Positions 47,201 through 58,190 of a DNA stretch of 64,000 bases are shown here, piece by piece. The position numbers were made by a program, and so were the translations under genes. Positions within the stretch are counted from its first letter, which is position 1, and each line of letters starts with the position of its first letter. Origin of the DNA: Quillaja saponaria. Its lineage: Eukaryota > Streptophyta > Magnoliopsida > Fabales > Quillajaceae. The stretch lies in NCBI GenBank assembly GCA_029379385.1, contig CM055608.1, positions 24,240,350 through 24,304,349 of the forward strand, read 5' to 3'. The notes beneath the pieces were generated by a model. That model made no database searches. It saw only the letters and a list, made by a program, of their open reading frames with translations, and was not told the DNA's origin.

Positions 47201-50074
47201 TAAAGAAAAGTTCTAATAGTACTGCTTTATCTCCCCCACAATCTACTTCATCCTCTCATGTAGTTGTTCGTTTAGTTGGTTTACGTTTTAATTTCTTTTG
47301 GTCCTTGTAATGTATTGATTTGAGCAGCTGTTGTAGCGTTTTATTTGTACAACATAGGAGATAATGAAAAAAATTCTGATATAGAAATTTTTCTGAAAAA
47401 TAAATAGTTGTACAAAAAAGGAAATCACATAATGGAAAAACGTACCTTGGTGAACGGTTGACAGGACTCATCCTCGTCAATGGCATCAACGAAACCAATT
47501 AGGGAAGGGAGTCTTCGCAATTCTAATTCAACTAAATTGGAAAACCCAATGATATCGAAATCCACAGATGATGGAAAGAGACTCTTCAACACCTTACAAT
47601 CATAAACTACAAGAGATTTTAGGCTACCAAAGACTTGCAAATCCATTGTTTCACCCCCATCCACTAAATGCTCTAGATCATCACAGTCGTGGATCATAAG
47701 ATCTTGCAAAAATGGGAAACCCTCCCCATCTAATTCATGGACATTGTTTTTCAAGTTGTTGACGTTTATCAACTTCAGAACATGAGTTTTCCTCATTAAG
47801 TGCTGAACTGTCAAACTTTCCTTGATATACTTATAATCGGCTTCAATTCATAAATGGTTTGGGCTTGTAAATCCACCACTACTGTCATACTCACCAAAAC
47901 ATTTTTTGATGAAATATTCACAATCATAGCTTAATCGATTTCCCATGTAAATAAGAACCTCTTCCAAGTTTTCGAAGACCAAATCCTTCGGAAATCGGTC
48001 AATTTCCACAACAATTTCTAAAGCCTTAAGTTGGTGGGATAGAGATCTCAGCTCAAGGAGTCTGGCATAAATAGTCCACACAACATGTTGTACCCACAGA
48101 AAATATTTACTTCTGACATACAACTCTTCTAATCAAGAGAAGTTGGGAGCTGCAAGGAGACCATAACTTGATTCCTTATTCGGAAGATAACAGTTTGTCA
48201 AATCCAACAGTCTTAGATCGCTTAGTTGCCCTCTTGATGCAGGCACTTCATCTATATGAGAGTCAAAGAAGCTGAGAATTTGAAGTTTCTTTAGCACTTC
48301 AACAATGATGGATACATTTGATAACCGACAATGCTCTAGGCATAAAGTATGAAGGTTGTGCAGAGGTTGGAAGTCAGATAGAATTTCCAAATTCTGCAAA
48401 CTTAGGACAGTAAGACTGTTCATGCCTTGGAAAAAATCGTACTCATGTAATGCAGAATCCTTTCTATATCCAACATGTAAAAGCTTAAGCTTAGGACAAG
48501 CTATGCCACCAGGATGCTCCTTCAACTTACCAAACTTGAGAGAGACTGCAGTACTGTTGTGCCAAATATCTTCTTGCGGCCAATCTGTTAATTCAGCATC
48601 CCATCTTATCATAAGCCCATGTTCAACCCTGGATGCAATTGATCTGGCAACATCACGTACAACATCATGCACCTTGAAGCACTCTTTCTTGTTACTGTCC
48701 AACAATAAGAAGCATTCCTTAAGTTCATCCACAAGCAAATGCACTTCATTCCTTGCATGTACTACAACAACAATGTCTTTGAACCATCCAAATCCTACCC
48801 CACACCTAACTACCTCTTCAATTGGAATGTCAAAATCTTCTGGAAATAAATATGCAGAAAGCAAAAGGAATGACTTGGCTTCCTCACTTTTCAGAAAATT
48901 ATAACTTAATTCAGTGCATTCTTTCATTTTTGAGAATGATGTTCCAGAAGGCTTCCTCAGCCTTGCGAGAGCAGCCAACCATGAATATTTTGGTTTACCT
49001 CGTAGTGTTGTTGCGACTGTGACAATTGCAAGTGGCAAGCAGTCACATTCATCTGCAACATCTTTCGCAATCAGTTTCATGTCAAGCTGATCTACTGTAT
49101 CAGTTGCCATCATCTTAAAGAAGTCCCACGCTTCATTTTCAAGCAAACCAGAGATTGTGAAATTCTTTTGACTTCCCAACTTACGACATACATGTACATT
49201 TCTCGAGGTTATTAAAATTTTGCACCCTTTTCCCTTCTCCCCATAAGGAAGTCCAATTGATTCAAAATCAAGCTCCGACCATATATCATCCAATATTATA
49301 AGAGTCCTTGTATTTTGCATCAGTCTCTGAAGTAATCAACCTGCTCGTCCTTGTTCAGACTCCTCATCAAATTTCAAACCTAGAATGTCGGCAATTTGAC
49401 CCTGGATCTTCATGTTGTCTGGATTATTGGACACCACAGCCATCGCAACTTCATCAAAAATTTATCTTCTTGTACAATTCTTATTACTTGCTTCACCAAA
49501 GTAGTTTTACCCACTCCCCCAATTCCACTTATACTAATCATATTCAAATTTTCATCTTTCAAAATTCTCAAGATCTCATTTATTGTTGACAATCTTGATT
49601 CAAAGCTCATAATGTTTTTCGTTGCAAACCTGGAGGCTAATGAAAGGGAGCTGGATGGTAGGACATTACTTCATGTTTGATCTCTCTATTAAGCTTTACA
49701 ATATCGTTAGTCTTCTTCGCAACCTTTCTACCCATAGGGAACCAACTTTTCAGATTGGGGCACCATCCACCAAGACATGTTTTTGTCTTGTTGGACTCTT
49801 CTTTGCGGATTGCATCTACTTCTTCATTGATCTCGTCCACCTTTGAGAGCCACTGTTTCACATTATCTGCAATTTCACGTCCATTCCTTTCATCTGCCTC
49901 CACTCTATCTTTCACTCCATTTTTCTTTACTTTCAGCTTCTCATGTTCATCCTTTAGATTGCTAATGTTCTTGTCATATTGAAACATATAGCCAAACGCT
50001 GTTGTGATTGGTGTTGACAACAATTCTGCAACTTTTGATACGACTTTTGTTCCAATAGCAATAAGAAACTCCAT
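44228..50074 (-). pseudogene. NLR copy 2: CC-NB-ARC-LRR pseudogene, paralogue of NLR1
   Basis: It has the same family and layout as NLR1. Inferred exons are 50074-47446, 46953-46149, 45950-45370 and 44809-44228. The donors (AAG|GTACGT, GAG|GTACAG, GAG|GTATTT) and acceptors fit consensus. Visible motifs are P-loop GIGGVGKTT, kinase-2 LIILDDIW, GCKILITSRN, CLPLAIV and VHDVVRDV in place of MHD. The damage is extensive: a frameshift near 49640 between the CC and NB domains, another near 49470 after the P-loop, stops at 49336, 48133, 47848 and 46735, a frameshift near 46350, and frame changes in exons 3 and 4. Intron 1 is 492 bp against 101 in NLR1. The fourth exon is separated by a 560-bp intron that NLR1 lacks. 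It cannot encode a receptor. Confidence 0.92.
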
Positions 50075-50143
50075 CCTCTTCTTTCTTTTGATACGACTTC
50101 TGTTCCAATAGCAACAAGAAACTCCATCCTCTTCTTTCTTTGT
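50037..50143 (-). repeat. 53-bp tandem duplication of the NLR2 start region
   Basis: Two units with period 53 (CGACTTTTGTTCCAATAGCA at 50041, CGACTTCTGTTCCAATAGCA at 50094) each contain the start codon and the first codons. The original-type ATG is at 50074. The duplicate ATG is at 50127 and opens a frame that runs out of register because 53 is not a multiple of 3. Confidence 0.92.
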
Positions 50144-50211
50144 ACTTTTTTCCTTCTTTCAAATCTGTGATAAAAATTCATTAAAAAAAAAAAAAAACCC
50201 ACGACAAAGGA

Positions 50212-50221
50212 GTATTACTAG
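50212..50221 (-). promoter_or_regulatory. Degraded TATA position upstream of NLR2
   Basis: The flanks GGCGATATAGC (NLR1) and GGCGGTATAGC (NLR2) align, and the adjacent NLR1 sequence CTATATATAC corresponds here to CTAGTAATAC. The TATA-like core is gone, consistent with loss of expression of the pseudogene. Confidence 0.45.
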
Positions 50222-50229
50222 GCGGTATA

Positions 50230-50642
50230 GCAGAACAGGGAATCAATTGAAAGAGCAAATAGAAAATGAAAGACCCTTCTAAGCATATAACCTTTTTTAA
50301 CTAATAAAAATCAAAAGATTTCCTTCTCTTCCTCTTTTATGTTTCCTATCATTTTATTTTCGATGATTGCATATACACAAACAACAAAACATGCATACAA
50401 AGATGTAGATAAATAAATACATAGATAGAGGAAAGGAAGTTACAGACATCAAGTATACAAGCGGCCAAAATGAGAAAAATAAATATACTATACATCCCTC
50501 TTTATGTTTAACCAAAAAAAAAATAATAATAATAATAAAATTAAAGTAAATTCCGCGTATGAACAATTAACCACAGAAATAACTCAAATTTGCAGAAAGA
50601 AAATAAAAAAATAAAAAAAACAGAGTATTTTTAGTTTGCTAC
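50230..50642. other. Upstream flank of NLR2
   Basis: AT-rich sequence with an (AAT)n tract at about 50521-50540. I see no gene here. Confidence 0.4.
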
Positions 50643-51200
50643 TGTTAATGTTGGATTTGTCCGAGCTAGAGAGCTAGAGAGCTGGAGAGCTGGTCTCCTC
50701 CATGTGTCCTAGCTGGAGACCTGTCAGCACTCCGAAGCTCAAGTCAGTATCTAAAGAGATAAAGGGAGAGCTAAGGTGTAGAGAGACTTAACCTTTTTTC
50801 CTAGTGTGAGAGCTTGTATTTGTAGGGCCTTTGGTGGGCCTGGGCTTATTGGGCTTTGTTAATGTTTGTATTAACACAAGTCCCCCCAAAAACAAGTTCG
50901 AGAAATGAAGTGACTCGGACTTGAAGTCAACTAAGGGCAAACCAGTGCTAATTGAGCTTTTTCTTAGCGGATGAGCTTTTGACTCTAAGCCTTGCAACAT
51001 TGGGGTGAGCTCGCAGCTCTAACTTCCTTTGTCTTGGGCTGTGAAATTTCCCTGCAACTGCGGTTAAACAGTTGATCTCAAAAGAAATTTGGTAGGCACA
51101 TATAAGGGTAAAACAATATGCTTTATGATTAAAAAGTCGTGCAGTACTAGAGTCCACCTTTAGAGAGTTAAATATCTGAGTGCGGACCTTTTGATGGCGA

Positions 51201-52047
51201 ACTCGGCAGAGGCTCGGACCGCTGGGGTCTCGCGTGCCTGGACCGCGAGCATCGGGGAGGTTGAGTTCCCTGTTAGGGCCGTTGGATTGACTAGGTGAAT
51301 TTTAACCGTTTCCCGCCTGGGTTTTGGAGATCTTGGGGACTCGGCGGAGGCTCAGACCGCAGGTGAAAACCTAGCAGCCTCTCGTGCCTGACCGCCAGCA
51401 CCGGGTTGTCGAGTTCCCTGTCAGGGCCGTTGGATCGACCAGGTGAATCTCAGCCGTACCTAGGTTTGGAGATCTTGGGGACTCGGCGGAGGCTCGGACC
51501 GCGGGTGAAAACCTGGCGGCCTCGCGTGCCTGACCGCGAGCACCGGGCTATCGAGTTCCCTGTCATGGTCGTTGAATCGACCAGGTGAACCTCAACTGCA
51601 CCCGGGTTTGGAGATCTTAGGGACTCGGCGAAGGCTCGGACCGCGGGTGAAAACCTTGCGGCCTCGCGTGCCTAATCGCGAGCACCGGGCTGTCGAGTTC
51701 CCTGTCAAGGTTGTTGAATCGACCAGGTGAACCTCAACCGCACCCGGGTTTGGAGATCTTGGGGACTCGGCGGAGGCTCGAACCACGGGTGAAAACCTGG
51801 CGACCTCGCGTTCCTGACCCCGAGCACCAAGCTGTCGAGTTCCCTGTCAAGGTCGTTGAATCGACTAGGTGAACCTCAATCGCACCCAGGTTTGGAGATC
51901 TTGGGGACTCGGAAGAGGCTCTGACAGCGGGTGAAAACCTGGCGGCCTCGCGTGCCTGACGGTGAGCACCGGGCTGTCGAGTTCCCTGTCAGGGTCGTTG
52001 AATCGACCAGGTGAACCTCAACCACACCCGGGTTTGGAGATCTTCTT
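51201..52047. repeat. Tandem array, 142-bp unit, about six copies
   Basis: TTTGGAGATCTT recurs at 51323, 51465, 51607, 51749, 51891 and 52033, exactly 142 bp apart each time. Units are GC-rich and contain GGGGACTCGG, GTGAAAACCTGGCGGCCTCG, GAGTTCCCTGTCA and TCGACCAGGTGAACCTCAA. The first unit is partial and 4 bp shorter. The invariant period indicates recent amplification without indels. Confidence 0.95.
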
Positions 52048-53030
52048 TTTGATTGGTTTTGGGGGGCTATGCCTCTCCCTTTCAACTTCACCTGCAGAAA
52101 TTTCTTGCAACTGTGGCCAAATGACCAATCTCAACAGAAAAATTCATTAGCCACATGTGATGGTGAACATGTAATAATATGCTTTCTGAATATACAATAA
52201 TATGTCAAAGATATAGTTGCATTGTAATTGTCATTTTTATCCTACTACAAAGTGCAAGATGTAGGCGAGGTGAATTATTGGTCCACTATACCTTAAGACG
52301 CCCATTATTTTGTCAAGTGAGTGACCGGGTCATTTTTGTGATGGCCTTATAATTATGGTGTTTTTAGGCGACCCGGTCTTATAATATTTTCAAGGCTTGG
52401 AATATTTTTGTTGTTGATGAACATGTAATCCAACAATTAAGCAGACATAAATTAAGCTGAGCATTCGATTCTAGCAGATTTACATGAAGATATACATTTG
52501 ACAGGAGTTGCTATAAGAACATAGAAGTTTGCAAGCAATTTGTGTAAAATTTATAAATTTTTTAGGCCATTTAAAGAATTTTAGGGCCTATATGTAATTT
52601 TCTAATATTACTTCGGTCAATTATATGATAATATAAAAGCCTGTGGACTATTTTGTAATTAGTTTGAATCATTTAGGTAAATAATATAAATGATAGGGGC
52701 ATATTTGATAAGTATGAAAAGATATGTGGTAATTATGTGAATTTCTAAAAATTTGGATCATTTATGTAAATAAAAATATATTTGGCCCGAATGTGAAATA
52801 TAGTTAAATTAACGAGTCAAAATTATAATTATTTAAAGTTTTGAGCCAATTGTGTAAATATGTAAACTATGTGGTTAATTACCATAATATTTATGAAGTA
52901 TAGGGACCGGATAACAAAATAGAGAACCTAGGTTTTGTTTGGATTTAGGACGACATTGTGGGCTTTGTTTGTCAGCCCGAGTTGGAGATCTGCACTTTTA
53001 TTGGGCTGGGCTCTTAGTGGGCTGATTTGG
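52048..53030. other. AT-rich middle of the LTR element
   Basis: This non-coding stretch separates the two GC-rich arrays. It contains many GTAATT/TGTAAATA motifs and no domain that I recognise. Confidence 0.4.
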
Positions 53031-53039
53031 GAGAGGCAT

Positions 53040-53800
53040 GTACCATTCAAAAAGTTGGCGACCTGGTGAAGTGCCGCCTCTTGTAGCTGCACGTGGGTGC
53101 GTGTGCATGATCAGGCGAGCTTCCGGTTTGGACGGGACGACCCGTGAGGTCGAAAGCTTCAATTCGGGTGGTCGCCCGAGTTCTCAGGTCGCCCGAATTG
53201 GCCTAAAAAAGGACTTGAACAGCAGCTCACCATGTACCAAAATCTGGCGACCTGGCGGAGTTCCGTCGCTTGAGGCCACGCGTGGGTGAGCGTGCAGACT
53301 CCGACAAGCTGGAGGTTTGAACGGGACGACCCGTGAGGTCGGTAGCTTTAATGTGGATGGTCGCCCGAGTTCCCAGGTCGCCCGAATTAACTTGAAAAAT
53401 GGACCTGAACAGCAGCTCGCCATGCACCAAAAACTGGCGACTTGGCGGAGTGCAGCGGCTTGAGGCCTCGTGTGATGGCGCGTGGATAATCTGGCAGGCT
53501 GGAGGTTTGGACGGGACGACCCATGAGGTCGGCAACTTCGATTTGAGTGGTCGCCCAAGCTTTCAGGTCACCGGAATTGGCCTGAAAATGGACCTGAACA
53601 GCAGCTCACCATGCACCAAAAACTGGCGACCTGGCAGAGTGCAGCCGATTAATGCCGCGCGTGGGGGCTCGTGAAGACTCCGGCGAGGTGACGGTTTGGA
53701 CAGGACGACCCGTGAGGTTGGCAACTTCAATTTGAGTGGTCGCCCGAGTTGTTAGGTCGCCGGAATTAGCTTGAAAATTAATTGGTGGAGCAGCTCGCCA
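53040..53800. repeat. Tandem array, 189-190 bp unit, four copies
   Basis: ACGGGACGAC (ACAGGACGAC in the last copy) occurs at 53132, 53321, 53511 and 53700. Units share TGGTCGCCCGAGTT, GACCTGAACAGCAGCTC and CTGGCGACCTGGCGGAGT. The unit sequence is unrelated by eye to the 142-bp array. Open frames that cross it are by-products of the repeat. Confidence 0.93.
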
Positions 53801-54162
53801 ATGCACCCAATCTGGTAATCAGGAAACTTGGTACATTGATTTCGCAAGATGGAGACCTGGAGAGCTGCGTGGAGGTTAGGAAATTCAAATCATATGAATT
53901 TCCCACAGACGGCGCCAATGTTAATGTTGGATTTGTCCGAGCAGGAGAGCTGGTCTCCTCCATGTGTCAAAGCTAGAGACCTGCAGGGTGGTCCTGGAGA
54001 CTTGTCAGCACTCCGAAGCTTAAGTCAGTATCTAGAAAGATAAGGGGAGAGCTAAGGTGTAGAGAGACTTAACCTTTTTTCATAGTGTGAGAGCTTGTAT
54101 TTGTAGGGCATTTGGTGGGCCTGGGCTTATTGGGCTTTATTAATGTATGTATTAACAACTAC

Positions 54163-54545
54163 TAAAAAATCAGAGAGAATGTTAACAGCAGAGAACACCA
54201 CATTAAATTGAAAAAAGAATAGAAGAGCTAGCTCTTAGCCTCTTATGGACTCCCATCCATACCTCTTTGATTAAGTGTTGATATGTACTGCTGCTGCAGA
54301 TCAATCACTGGTATGTATAACAGAGAACGATCGGTCGATAAACAAAATGGGAAAGTTTGAGTCTTTACTTGAGAGATGACTTGTGGTCAGAAACATTTTG
54401 TAAGGACATTAAACAGAGTATCTAATGGGGGGAATATACAAGGGAAAAGTATTTTATGTTTAGTCTACTTTGTCCCTATCAATACACTGAAATTTTGAAA
54501 ACTACTTGAGGGAGCTCATTAATGCCCCCCATTGGGACAGCCAAG
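54163..54545. other. Intergenic, no identified gene
   Basis: Short flank between the LTR element and the P450 fragment. I see nothing in it. Confidence 0.4.
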
Positions 54546-54547
54546 TG

Positions 54548-54885
54548 GGCAGCTTCTTTAACTTTATTCCATATTGTTCGGTTATGTCAAGGTTCTTTGG
54601 CACCACACCCAAGCAATTTCCAATCACATGAATGTATAATTACAGCCAACATCAAGTTTACCACCTCGTTAGCAAGTGGCAAACCGGGGCAAATCCTCAT
54701 ACCCGCACCAAATGGAAAAAACTCAAAAATCATGTCCTTTTTAATTTAATTTGTACTCCAAAAATCTTACTGGCAAAAGCGACATGAGATTATCCTAGTA
54801 TTTAGGGTTTCTTCCAATACACCATGCATTTATCATAACTTGGCTTCCTTTTTTAATGGCGTGGCTACCTATTTTGAAATCCTAT
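54548..54885 (-). pseudogene. P450 pseudogene fragment (copy of exon 2 of the 14.9-19.5 kb gene)
   Basis: This corresponds to the functional gene from about 14975 to 15310, that is from the haem-binding region back to the stretch before PERF. Shared runs are GCAAGTGGCAAACCGGGGCA, CCGCACCAAATGG, CAATACACCATGCATTTATC and ATAACTTG. Small indels break the frame, and the haem-motif Arg codon region is altered. The rest of exon 2 is missing and the similarity jumps to intron sequence at about 54930-55200. It has no catalytic potential. Confidence 0.88.
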
Positions 54886-54929
54886 CTGCCAACTTCTGAC
54901 ATAACCATAAATTTATACTGTGACTGATA

Positions 54930-55200
54930 ATAATAAATTATATAGCGGGAAGAATAAGGATAGCCCACCAATTAGTATCAAGGGCAAATGCTGAAACTTT
55001 AGAGAGAGGTTGAGGGAGGATGGGTCGGGAGATAAAATAAACCCTATGCAGTCACAACTGCAATTAATTTCGATACATTTATTGGTTCAACTAATATAAC
55101 TAACCAATTGTCCATATTTAAAATGGTAGTACAAAAATGGACATATCCACACAAGTGTGAAAGTTGTATGGATGTATATTCTTTTGTATTATCATATCAA
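54930..55200 (-). pseudogene. Copy of the P450 intron, preserving the empty transposon site
   Basis: It aligns with 15770-15987 of the functional gene (shared ATTTATTGGTT, TAATATAAC-type and TTGTCCATATTT segments) and then directly with sequence after 17680 (AAATGGCCATAT against AAATGGACATAT). The 1683-bp Mutator-type element is absent. Confidence 0.75.
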
Positions 55201-55204
55201 AAAA

Positions 55205-56505
55205 TTTGATGATGAGAGAATATTGTATATGAGCCATTTTAACGAAGTTTGCATAAACAATTAAAACTTCTAATCTGTTTTTCAAAAAATAAACCCTTGT
55301 AAAGTGAGAAAAATTAACCACAAAAATAACATAATAGTGAGACCCCCTAGGAAGAATTAGGGAAGGCTCTCATATGTTACAGATTTTATTGCGCAAGCAC
55401 ATATTATCTTAACAAGTAATATAAAGTAAGTCAAATATCATTCCCATGATAAATTACTAATAACAAAAGTTCAATACTAAAATTAACTCAATTCTAATTT
55501 CATCTAAACAAATTAAACTTTGAGATGAATAGGTAAATTAAACTTGAGAGTACATGGAGATAAACCTAGGATCACAATTTCCCTCACACTTCACTTAAAT
55601 CGTTTTTGTCCTATCATATTTAGTTAAGGTACCAAGTTATTAACCTAGGGTTCTAATTAAATTATAAGTATTTTTAGAGTTGCTTATAACAACACTCTAC
55701 TTAACTAATTCACTATATTAATATGAGAATTGAATTAAATAAAGTTCATTAAGATTAGACCTAAATTGGTTACCCAAGATATATAGGCACATTTATTACA
55801 AGAAATCGTATTATCTAAATAATGTACCAAAGTAGACACAGTTAATCATCTTCCTCTTCATCCAAACACAATAACCCTAAACACAAATACTATTTTTTGT
55901 GTCTGCACAAATACAGAATTTATCTGTGTTTGTCTTTCTGAGTCTTTCAGACACAATATATAGACACCAATAATTACTTGCCACATATCTGAATTTGAAT
56001 TTCAGACACTAAAATCCAAATACATATATAATTGTGTTTGTTGTCCAGACATAGCAAATCAGACTTTTTTTTTTTTTTTTTTATCTGTGTCTGTGAATGG
56101 CAGATACAGATAATCATAATATGGGCGTATGAAAAAAATTAATTTAATTTTTTTATTTAATTTTTAATTTTATACTTATAAATACCTGTATAAAAGTATA
56201 TTTTAAATTTTAAATCTAATTTTTATATAAATAAAAAGATGCAAAAGTATACTTATAATATTATCTAAAATAAGTGAAAAAAAATACATAAATCTAATCA
56301 TCATGATCATCTCCTACTCTTAAATTGTCGTCATCTCGAACTTCCTCATCTTTCTAACTGAGGTGCAAAAGCTCGGATGTAGGAGGTGCAACTTGAAATA
56401 ATCAAAATTAATAAGATATAAGCTATACTTAACTTAATAGGCATATAAGTTAAAACTCTAACTTAGAAAAATTAACCTAAACTAGGCAAGTTTTTGTCTT
56501 AAAAT
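55205..56505. other. Intergenic, no identified gene
   Basis: AT-rich non-coding sequence with a poly-T run at about 56065-56081. Repeated TCTGTGTTTG/CAGACACA words near 55900-56100 suggest a decayed repeat. I see no gene. Confidence 0.35.
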
Positions 56506-56509
56506 TGTT

Positions 56510-57480
56510 TGGCCTAAAATCCTGACCCTTAATCTAAATGGTTTTCTGTTCCTTCCTACAGATCTTTCATTCCCACGGTTGTGCCGGTACTCCCAGAATC
56601 CTAAATTGTCTTGTATTTGACCATTTTGCTCCCCAAATACAAGGTTTTAAAGTTTTTGCCTTAAAACTCAAAGATTGTCCTAATATCCTAACTGTTGATC
56701 GAAATGGTTTTCCATCTCTTCTTACAGGTCTTATTCATCCCAATGTCATGCTGGTACTCTTGGAATCTGAAACGGACTTATATTTGACCGTTTTACCCCT
56801 CGAACCCAACTTTTCAAAGTTTTTGACATTAAACTTACAGTTTGGTCTAATATCCTACTATTGATCCAAATAGTTTTTTGTTTCTTTCTACAGGTTTTAT
56901 TCACCCCCATGGTTGTGCCGAAACTCTTAGAATCCGAAACAGACTTATATTTGACAGTTTTACCCACCGAACCCAAGTTTTCAAAGTTTTTGCCTTGAAA
57001 CTCAAAATTTGGCCTAATATTATAACCGTTGATCCAAATGGTTGTTTGTTTCTTCTTACTTGTCTTATTCATCCTCACGATTATGCCGGTACTCCCAGAA
57101 TCCAAAACAAACTTATAATTGATTGTTTTACCCCTCGAACTCAAGTTTTTAAAATGTTTGTCTTGAAACTTAAAGTTTGGTCTAAAATTCTACCATTGAT
57201 TCAAATGGTTTTCCGTTTCTTTCTACACGTCTTATTCATCCCACGAAATTTAAAACAGACTTGTATTTGGTCTTTTTGCATCTCGAACCAAAGTTTTTAA
57301 GGTTTTTGCCTTGACACTCAAACTTTGGCCTAATATCCTAACCGTTTGATCTAATGGTTGTCTGTTTCAATCCTACATGTCTTATTCATCCCCACAATTA
57401 TTGCAGTACACTTGAAATTCGAAACAGACTTGTATTTAACCATTTTGCCTCTCTGAACTTAAGTTTTCAAAGTTTTTGCA
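56510..57480. repeat. Satellite-like tandem array, about 167-bp unit, six copies
   Basis: The TTCATCCC-like anchor recurs at 56566, 56734, 56900, 57068, 57235 and 57385, spacings 168, 166, 168, 167 and 150 (the last with a deletion). Units share CCAAATGGTTTTC, GTGCCGGTACTC, CAGACTTGTATTTGACC, TTTTCAAAGTTTTTGCCTTG and TTTGGCCTAATATCCTAACC. Open frames across it are by-products. It is local and moderately diverged, hence older than the arrays in the LTR element. Confidence 0.93.
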
Positions 57481-57559
57481 GAACCTTTGCCACTTGAGTA
57501 AAAGTTTAAGTTTGAGACATTAGTAGTCTTGAAAGTTTTAGTTGGAGACACTGTTAGTC

Positions 57560-58190
57560 TTGAACTTGCGTCATGACCATTATATGCCGAATTAGTGATG
57601 GGATCAGTACGTGTAAGCTTTATATTGGGCAGCAATACACCGTTCCCTTGTTTTTTTTTTTTTTTTTTCCCTTTGTTTTTTGTATAATCAACATAAATAA
57701 TTTATCAAACTTATGGGTCAAAGAACAAGATGTAACTACATTTTTTTTTTAACAAAAACACTTTTACATATTGAATTGGTACTTTCTATTTGAGTTTTCT
57801 GAAGGAGTGTTTTAAAGAACTTATACTTGTTCAATGCACTAAATAAAATTCTTACAAAATAGATGAATAAAAGAAGTGAGCTAAATATTTAGTATTTTCA
57901 ATATTTTAAAATATTAATTCATTGATTATTTATCTATAAAATTTCTAAAAACATAAGTCAAAAGAGTCTTTACACACAAACAAACAAAAAATTATATTAA
58001 AAGCATATTATCCACAGAAATAACAACAAATGAAAAAGAAAAAGTGTCCACATATATAAAGTAAGTTGAGATCCTCGGCAAAGAAAAACTTGAGACAATA
58101 CACAGAAGAGTTATCATTTGGTTTATTTTAAAGTATAAAAATATCTAATATTGGTAAAAAGGATTATAAGCTAATTTATATAAAATTAAA
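57560..58190. repeat. Segmental duplication block, copy 2 with SINE tail (partner 22370-23050)
   Basis: The first ~90 bp match the SINE 3' half at 22.38-22.46 kb (TTGCGTCATGAC and ACACCGTTCCCTTG). The rest matches the downstream flank of that SINE base for base over long runs. The A/B-box head is not recognisable in this copy. Confidence 0.85.

Larger units (their letters stand above)
50643..54157 (-). mobile_element. GC-rich non-autonomous LTR retroelement (3.5 kb) with tandem arrays
   Basis: Direct repeats 50643-50876 (234 bp) and 53919-54157 (239 bp) both start TGTTAATGTTGGATTTGTCC and end ATTAACA. The flanking pentamers GCTAC and ACTAC match at 4 of 5. On the minus strand TTGGCGCCGTCTGTGGGAA directly follows the 5' LTR (53918-53900), the primer-binding motif typical of Tat-lineage plant Ty3/gypsy elements. 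A G-rich tract TTTTTGGGGGGA (50892-50881) precedes the 3' LTR as polypurine tract. There is no gag or pol. The interior is two tandem arrays plus an AT-rich stretch, so it depends on another element for mobility. It is much richer in G+C than its neighbours and sits about 570 bp upstream of NLR2. Confidence 0.88.

Noticed and set aside
53184..53558. Open frames of 102-124 codons in the GC-rich 53-kb region, and similar ones at 51.4-52.1 kb
   Set aside because: They run across tandem array units, repeat with the unit, and exist on both strands. They are consequences of GC-rich repeats lacking stops, not genes.
56878..57300. 140-codon open frame in the 56.5-57.5 kb region
   Set aside because: It lies wholly within the 167-bp tandem array and translates the repeat. 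The antisense frame is equally open.
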